The notes beneath the pieces are model-generated. The model did no database searches. It had not been told where the DNA came from and worked only from the letters and a program-made list of their open reading frames with translations. Shown here in pieces: positions 6,202-9,098 of a stretch of 9,098 nucleotides of DNA; position 1 is the stretch's first letter, and the number at the start of each line of letters is the position of its first letter. The DNA comes from DASQGA01 sp035535315 (lineage in GTDB: Bacteria > Actinomycetota > Thermoleophilia > Gaiellales > Gaiellaceae). The stretch covers positions 1 to 9,098 of the forward strand of contig DATLQD010000183.1 of the NCBI GenBank assembly GCA_035535315.1. Reading direction: 5' to 3'. The translations under genes were made by a program, and so were the position numbers.

Positions 6202-6283
6202 GGGGGAGAGCCCGTGACGACCCGGTCCTTGCGGCAGGGCCGGGTGCGCACCTCTCCCTAGGCAAGAGAGGCGGGGCTCCCCC
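6202..6283 (+). promoter_or_regulatory. Candidate structured leader with mutually exclusive hairpins
   Basis: A stable stem, ACCCGGTCC with GGGCCGGGT (6220-6228/6237-6245, one G-U), is enclosed by GGGGAGAG/CTCTCCCT (6203-6210/6252-6259). The same outer segments can pair otherwise: CCTCTC with GAGAGG (6251-6256/6266-6271), or GGGGGAG plus CCC with GGG plus CTCCCCC (6202-6213/6274-6283, with a two-base bulge). The last version is followed by ATTCCATTTGTT, which is only moderately T-rich. Such overlapping alternatives are typical of attenuators, but high GC makes chance pairing easier. It lies 99 bases before the 6382 gene on the same strand. No known riboswitch class is recognised. Confidence 0.4.
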
Positions 6284-6381
6284 ATTCCATTTGTTCGTCC
6301 GCCGGTCGTTCGCTCCTTCGCCCCACTCGCGTCTCGGTCGGCATCGGTTAGGCCTGGTTGCCCAACTACCATGTCTTCGAG

Positions 6382-6792
6382 ATGGCCACCGCCGATGATC
6401 AAGTGTCGATCGACTGGGCAACCGCGAACGTCACGGACATCACGGTCACCGGGCAGAGCCTCCAACTCGAAGTCGAACTCGAGCCGGAACCCAGTCGTTT
6501 CTGGACGAGCGCCTTCAACGAAGTCCGCCCTCACCGCCCACTAGCAGTCCGACACCATTGGTGGGTGAACTCGCCCTCGCATCGGAGCCTGACCGTCGGC
6601 GGAGTCGAACCGGGTTCGGAAGAAGAAGTGCGGAAAGGACTCGAGGAACTGGTGGGTATCGCGAACCGGCAGGCACCGCGCGACAGGAAAGCCCACGAAG
6701 ACAAGCAACGAGTACTCCAGGAGGAAGCTCGCGTTCGCAAAAGCGCTGCTGGAGAGATGACCGAACGGTTCAGGACCGGCCCGCTGGATTAG
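6382..6792 (+). CDS. Hypothetical protein, beta-strand N-terminal half and charged helical tail
   Basis: 136 residues from the ATG at 6382. Residues 8-76 alternate like beta strands (VSIDWATANV, LQLEVELEP, SLTVGGVEPG). A helix, SEEEVRKGLEELVGIANRQ (79-97), follows, and the tail (98-131) is strongly charged and could form a coiled coil. The N-terminal pattern resembles small actinobacterial proteins of unknown function with a short strand-rich domain ending in a helix; this is a recollection of shape, not a firm match. There is no signal peptide or membrane span. A TTG at 6358 is in frame just after a stop and would add eight residues; neither start has a ribosome binding site. The reading frame looks real from its composition and its non-random charge pattern. 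I cannot give a function. Confidence 0.65.
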   Translation: MATADDQVSIDWATANVTDITVTGQSLQLEVELEPEPSRFWTSAFNEVRPHRPLAVRHHWWVNSPSHRSLTVGGVEPGSEEEVRKGLEELVGIANRQAPRDRKAHEDKQRVLQEEARVRKSAAGEMTERFRTGPLD

Positions 6793-6916
6793 GAGGGTTT
6801 GAGGAAACGCTCGCGCGGTCTCCCGCCACTTCGCAAGGGGCCGGCCTGGAGAGGGCACACGCGGCCAGTCTGAACTGACCACAATCTGCCCGCCGCTGAG
6901 TAATTACTGGCCGGGC

Positions 6917-6935
6917 GGCCCTTCGGCGAAGAGCC
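6917..6935. other. Hairpin between the 6382 gene and the small membrane protein gene
   Basis: GGC-C-CTTC pairs with GAAG-A-GCC around a GGC loop, seven pairs with one mismatch. It is 125 bases after the stop at 6792 and not followed by T. The remaining 220 bases between the two genes show nothing else I can name. Confidence 0.3.
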
Positions 6936-7013
6936 CCAAAGACCACGCGTCCACTGAAGAGAGGCGACCTCGCCACGGGGCATGTCTGGTCTCGGGTAGC
7001 TACGGTCCGAGTA

Positions 7014-7181
7014 ATGCGTCGCATCCCTGACGAGACAATCTCGGCGACGTCCGAACCTCTCCCCTTCGTGGCCGAGAGGGCACGCGCATTGCTCAACCGC
7101 GTGGTTTTGTACCTCGTCGTCTACGCCGTCTGCGTCTGCGTGTTAGTGCTAATCGGGTTCGTAATCTTGAGCCCGCGCTAG
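7014..7181 (+). CDS. Small single-span membrane protein, 55 residues
   Basis: ATG 7014 to TAG 7181. The protein has a hydrophilic N-terminal part, MRRIPDETISATSEPLPFVAERARALLNR (1-29, given here as a description of the region), and one strongly hydrophobic segment of about 23 residues (30-52), with Tyr, Val, Leu and two Cys (40 and 42). A short Ser-Pro-Arg tail follows. The abrupt switch from polar to hydrophobic residues and the length of the hydrophobic segment are what a real membrane anchor looks like, and they are unlikely from shadow coding. There is no clear ribosome binding site. TACGGT at 7001-7006 could be a -10 box giving an almost leaderless message. The positive residues before the span suggest the N-terminus is inside. 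No family is recognised; a regulatory small protein, or a toxin-like or holin-like peptide, would be possible but is unsupported. Confidence 0.55.
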   Translation: MRRIPDETISATSEPLPFVAERARALLNRVVLYLVVYAVCVCVLVLIGFVILSPR

Positions 7182-7263
7182 CCCGCGTTGTCGGGGGCGA
7201 CCGCCCAGACAAACCCGCATGAATTCAAGACTTCGTGCCCGCGAGGGCGCGGAGCATCCCTCG

Positions 7264-7327
7264 GCCGGCCTCTTCCTCCGGGCCGGCGGTGCTAGGGCCT
7301 TTAGGCCCTGTCCGGCGCTAAAGCGCC
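7264..7327. other. Three consecutive hairpins
   Basis: GCCGGCC/GGCCGGC (7264-7270/7281-7287), AGGGCC-TTTA-GGCCCT (7294-7309) and GGCGC-TAAA-GCGCC (7314-7327) follow one another with gaps of six and four bases. The second and third have compact four-base loops. They begin 83 bases after the stop of the 55-residue gene. No T run follows any of them. Confidence 0.45.
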
Positions 7328-7449
7328 AGACTCAGGCGATTCCCTCTAGTTCTCGCCGGCACCAGGCGCGCTCTATCGGGCGCCCAGACGCTGAACCCTC
7401 CTCTTGGCATTGGGGCGGATACCCAGCGAGCGCGCCCTCCGACGGAAAA

Positions 7450-7496
7450 GAGACAGGGCCCGCCGCGGGGACTGTCATTGCGGCGGGGGCCCTCTC
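7450..7496. other. Long bulged hairpin, possible terminator or RNA domain
   Basis: The stem is built from GAGA/TCTC (7450-7453/7493-7496), GGGCCC/GGGCCC (7456-7461/7487-7492) and GCCGC/GCGGC (7462-7466/7480-7484). That is fifteen base pairs with two small bulges (CA and GG) and a 13-base loop. It is the longest stem in the window. It can form on either strand and has no T tract. Its bulge-and-stem layout is more like a folded RNA than like a simple terminator. Confidence 0.5.
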
Positions 7497-7630
7497 CACC
7501 CACGCTGCGGCACTACGCAGCCTAAGGAAAGAAAGCCGCCCCACCCCAGATCCCGTGGGGAGGAACGGCCCGACCGTCGCCGAGCTCCAGATCCCTAGGG
7601 CTACTTGTTGGCCGTGAAGACTAGGACGCT

Positions 7631-7881
7631 CTAGAAGTCGTCAGACAGCATCTCCTCGCGCGTCATGCTTTCGATCTCCCAGGCCGGCTCGCTGAGGATC
7701 GAGAGTGTGCGCCAGCTTGGATCTTCGGTCTCTCGACCGCGTACGCCAAAGCCGCGAGGTTGGCCGAGCTCTGCCGGCTCCCGATGACGGCGAGACTCAG
7801 GACGTCGCCAGTGACGGGTGAGTGCAGGTCGATACGAAACTCCGTCTCGCGCTTGCGGCCGATTGAAAGAAGCGTGGGCAT
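7631..7881 (-). pseudogene. Small unknown gene broken by an apparent one-base deletion
   Basis: From the ATG at 7881 (AGGA seven bases upstream) the frame reads convincingly as protein for about 51 residues: MPTLLSIGRKRETEFRIDL, then HSPVTGDVLSLAVIGSR, then NLAALAYAVER. It then turns into a Ser/Arg/Pro-rich tail ending at 7663. In the neighbouring frame, from about 7730 down to the TAG at 7633-7631, the protein-like text resumes: TEDPSWRTLSILSEPAWEI, then ESMTREEMLSDDF. Joining the two with one extra base near 7726-7737 gives an 83-residue protein, and 251 bases is exactly one short of 84 codons. I see no X-XXY-YYZ slippery heptamer, so a sequencing or assembly error, or a recent mutation, is likelier than programmed frameshifting. 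No family is recognised; the protein would be soluble and strand-rich at the start. Confidence 0.55.
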
Positions 7882-7927
7882 GTCGTCATCCTAGGACCTC
7901 AGGCCCCGAAGGTCCAGCAATTCGTCG

Positions 7928-7948
7928 CCCCTACTCAGCTAGTAGGGG
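7928..7948. other. Perfect 8-bp hairpin in the divergent spacer
   Basis: CCCCTACT and AGTAGGGG form an uninterrupted 8-bp stem around CAGCT, followed on the plus strand by GTCTTGCTTTGG. It lies 47 bases upstream of the broken gene's start. It may be a regulator-binding site, since a dyad with a five-base centre suits a dimeric protein, or a weak plus-strand terminator. Confidence 0.45.
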
Positions 7949-7990
7949 GTCTTGCTTTGGAGCTTGTATTTACGCGGGGTTTCTCGAGCG

Positions 7991-8007
7991 TGTCAGAAAG
8001 ATGTCAG
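7991..8007. repeat. Direct repeat pair TGTCAG, 11-base period
   Basis: TGTCAG at 7991-7996 and 8002-8007, separated by AAAGA. It resembles the minus-strand reading of the 6168-6188 pair (TGTCAG repeated with a 12-base period). The two pairs lie in opposite orientation about 1.8 kb apart and bracket the sparse region. Confidence 0.4.
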
Positions 8008-8027
8008 GCCCTGCGAGCTAGGGGCGA

Positions 8028-8056
8028 CCCCCCACCCCCCGGGCGCCCCCTCCCCC
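8028..8056 (-). other. G-quadruplex motif on the minus strand
   Basis: The plus strand has C6-A-C6-GGGCG-C5-T-C5, so the minus strand reads G5-A-G5-CGCCC-G6-T-G6. Four G runs of five or six with loops of 1, 5 and 1 bases are an unusually strong quadruplex motif; the plus strand could form the matching i-motif. It sits in the spacer between the divergent 7881 and 8149 genes. Whether it folds in the cell is unknown. Confidence 0.65.
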
Positions 8057-8083
8057 GCAAACGCGTCGGAGTCCCGCGCGAGC

Positions 8084-8107
8084 CTCTCTGGAACGCTTCG
8101 CAGAGAG
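8084..8107. promoter_or_regulatory. Near-perfect inverted repeat upstream of the 8149 gene, operator-like
   Basis: CTCTCTGGAA (8084-8093) is the reverse complement of TTC-CAGAGAG (8097-8107) apart from one extra G, giving ten pairs around CGC. CCTCTC (8083-8088) could instead pair with GAGAGG (8118-8123). The site lies about 40 bases before the 8149 start, close to a TAGCCT that could be its -10 box (8126-8131). It could bind a dimeric regulator or fold in a leader RNA. Confidence 0.45.
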
Positions 8108-8148
8108 ATCTACGTTTGAGAGGAGTAGCCTGAACCCGTGGTCGTCTA

Positions 8149-8571
8149 ATGCCTGATACTAAGACGCCAGGGCTCGACCTCGGCAGGCTCCTGCGGATAC
8201 ACGCGATGGTGATGGAGGCCGCGCAGGTTGAACCCACCTATCAGGCCGGGGAAGCACTGGCCGGCGCCTACCTTGGCCTGCGCGAAGAGATGCAGCGCGT
8301 GGTGGAAGACGCGGGGCTGGCGAATCTACGCGTGGAGTTCGACCGACTATTTCCAACGGTCGACGCCCCACCGCCCTATAGCCCGGCCCTTCCGGAAAGC
8401 ACCGGGGCGAAGCTCGCTGCCGCCGCGAATGAAGCGCAGCTCGGCCTTGCGAAGCTCCATGGGTGGATACAAGGCCTGATTGATGAGCAGACGCTCGATG
8501 AGCGCATGCGCATGGAGGCTGAGGAGAAGGCGAAGCTCGAAGGTCGTCCCCCGACGGGCTTCACGAGCTAG
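8149..8571 (+). CDS. Hypothetical protein, helical, two-part
   Basis: 140 residues. The first part (11-69) reads as two or three amphipathic helices (LGRLLRIHAMVMEAAQ, then GEALAGAYLGLREEMQRVV, then LRVEFDRLFP). A Pro-rich linker, VDAPPPYSPALPES (71-84), leads to a second helical part (85-131) ending in a charged Glu/Arg/Lys stretch. It has no signal peptide, membrane span or cysteine. The regular leucine and charge spacing and the proline linker argue that it is a real protein, perhaps one that pairs with a partner through its helices. No good ribosome binding site precedes the ATG; GAGGAG is 25 bases away. I do not recognise the family. Its neighbours are likewise small and unknown, so context gives no function. 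Confidence 0.75.
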   Translation: MPDTKTPGLDLGRLLRIHAMVMEAAQVEPTYQAGEALAGAYLGLREEMQRVVEDAGLANLRVEFDRLFPTVDAPPPYSPALPESTGAKLAAAANEAQLGLAKLHGWIQGLIDEQTLDERMRMEAEEKAKLEGRPPTGFTS

Positions 8572-8585
8572 ACGTGCCCGAGCTG

Positions 8586-8612
8586 GCCGACGTGCTCTTC
8601 TACGGCGTCGGC
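8586..8612 (+). terminator. Hairpin 15 bases after the 8149 gene
   Basis: GCCGACG and CGTCGGC (8586-8592/8606-8612) form a perfect 7-bp stem around a 13-base loop just after the stop at 8571. It has no T run, so it may be a weak or factor-assisted terminator. A 30-codon GTG frame (8574-8666) also runs through it, but it has no other support. Confidence 0.3.
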
Positions 8613-8719
8613 AGTGGCCAAATGAGCGGCGAATCGGCCAGCGGCACCGTTGCGCGCGAGCCTTGAGGGTGACATGATCCGATCCTCACATTCTCCGACT
8701 AAGAGAGGGGCAGAGAGGG

Positions 8720-9094
8720 ATGCGGCACTTTCTCGCCACGCTCGCCGCATGCGTCGCAGCTTTCGCGACCGCCAGTGGAGCCGAAGCAGACCCAATACGC
8801 CACTTCGACACGTTCGTTATCGATTGCGGTGCCTATGGCACGGCCGAAATCGTAGGTAAACCCGGCATGAGCCAGGTTGTCCAGCTCAACGGGGCCGAGT
8901 CCAACAGCGTTGCGCTGCTCATGGGGTATGAGCTGTCGATCGGCGGAGAGTTGATCGACATGACGCCCGGCGCCCAGTATCAGCCGCCGGGACAACAAGA
9001 TCGAGGCAATCTCGTCGTGTGCTTCGACAGGAGCCTGGCGCCACCCGATTACTTCAAGGCGTTCGTTCTCTTCACGCCCGCACACGGACGCTGA
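8720..9094 (+). CDS. Exported hypothetical protein with a probable disulfide
   Basis: 124 residues. The signal peptide MRHFLATLAACVAAFATASG ends in a probable AEA cleavage site (21-23), leaving a mature protein of about 100 residues. The mature part is strand-rich (FDTFVIDCGAYGTAEIVG, VVQLNGAES, LVVCFD) with just two cysteines, Cys36 and Cys101, well placed to form one disulfide outside the membrane. The gap between them and the DCG...CFD pattern suggest a small beta-sandwich domain. A purine-rich AGAGAGGGG lies nine bases before the ATG, the best ribosome binding site in the right half of the window. The stop is four bases before the window's end, so the gene is complete. No family is recognised; its role on the cell surface or in the medium is unknown. 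Confidence 0.85.
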   Translation: MRHFLATLAACVAAFATASGAEADPIRHFDTFVIDCGAYGTAEIVGKPGMSQVVQLNGAESNSVALLMGYELSIGGELIDMTPGAQYQPPGQQDRGNLVVCFDRSLAPPDYFKAFVLFTPAHGR

Positions 9095-9098
9095 TCGC

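Larger units (their letters stand above)
6051..6381. other. Non-coding spacer between the B12 subunit gene and the 6382 gene
   Basis: 331 bases between divergent genes with no credible coding frame. From left to right it holds the leaderless promoter (6057-6062), the palindrome AGGCCGGCCT (6133-6142), the paired CTGACACC repeat (6168-6188), a GTTAG-type tandem AGTTAGTTAG (6191-6200), the alternating hairpins (6202-6283), and a pyrimidine-rich stretch before the downstream gene. From here rightwards the gene density falls sharply. Confidence 0.6.
7182..7630. other. 449-base non-coding, hairpin-rich spacer
   Basis: No frame on either strand looks like protein; the longest are Arg/Pro/Ser-rich and lack start signals. 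The stretch is instead rich in stems: 7264-7327 (three in a row), GGCGC/GCGCC around 7367-7383, the long bulged hairpin 7450-7496, CTGCG/CGCAG (7505-7520), and CCCCAC/GTGGGG (7539-7560). CCAGATCCC occurs twice (about 7546-7554 and 7588-7596). It could encode a structured RNA, be the 3' region of the small membrane-protein transcript, or be a degraded remnant. It does not match tmRNA, RNase P, SRP or 6S RNA by their diagnostic motifs. Confidence 0.4.

Noticed and set aside
7219..7617. 132-codon plus-strand frame
   Set aside because: Arg, Pro, Ser and Ala-rich with no ordered hydrophobic pattern and no ribosome binding site. It runs through several strong hairpins and looks like a chance frame in high-GC DNA.
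7726..7737. Programmed -1 frameshift site
   Set aside because: No slippery heptamer and no clear downstream pseudoknot; a lost base is the simpler explanation.
8574..8666. 30-codon GTG frame after the 8149 gene
   Set aside because: It has no start signal, a Gly/Ser-rich second half and a hairpin inside. It is too short to support without conservation data.
1..9098. tRNA, rRNA, CRISPR, integrase or transposase
   Set aside because: Looked for T-loop motifs, regularly spaced repeats and recombinase-like proteins on both strands by eye and found none.

Overview
The window is high-GC bacterial DNA. The proteins read as an actinobacterium, and the set of genes would suit class Thermoleophilia (Gaiellales or Solirubrobacterales). 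That placement is an inference from gene content and base composition, not from a marker gene.

Left part (1-6050), dense and conventional metabolism. On the minus strand, etfB runs into etfA, which leaves the window at base 1; the pair encodes an electron-transfer flavoprotein. Divergent from it is a secreted M23 (LytM-type) peptidase (1066-1941, +). It converges on a thiamine operon read on the minus strand, thiG-thiS-thiE (3590 to 1953), which makes the thiazole moiety, carries its sulfur and joins thiazole to pyrimidine. A TPP riboswitch (about 3591-3688) sits directly before thiG. It contains the thiG ribosome binding site and an ATG that an open-reading-frame caller would wrongly take as the thiG start. 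Upstream on the same strand are an NAD-dependent epimerase/dehydratase-like protein (3699-4715) coupled by a 4-base overlap to an enoyl-CoA hydratase (4712-5485), and then a stand-alone cobalamin-binding subunit of a methylmalonyl-CoA-type mutase (5649-6050) with a leaderless-looking GTG start. ETF, hydratase and the B12 subunit together point to acyl-CoA (fatty acid, branched-chain or propionate) catabolism.

Right part (6051-9098), sparse and accessory in character. Short unrecognised genes are separated by long, hairpin-rich spacers: a 136-residue protein (6382-6792), an unlisted 55-residue single-span membrane protein (7014-7181), a small minus-strand gene broken by an apparent one-base deletion (7631-7881), a 140-residue helical protein (8149-8571) and a 124-residue exported protein with two cysteines (8720-9094). 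The spacers hold a leader with mutually exclusive hairpins (6202-6283), a run of hairpins (7264-7496), a strong G-quadruplex motif (8028-8056, G-rich on the minus strand), a near-perfect operator-like inverted repeat (8084-8107), and two short direct-repeat pairs sharing the core TGTCAG (6168-6188 and 7991-8007). I see no tRNA, rRNA, CRISPR array, transposase or integrase gene.

No clearly new multi-gene system is visible. The items most worth checking are the structured leader at 6202-6283, the frameshifted small gene, the 55-residue membrane protein, and the TPP riboswitch that moves the thiG start.
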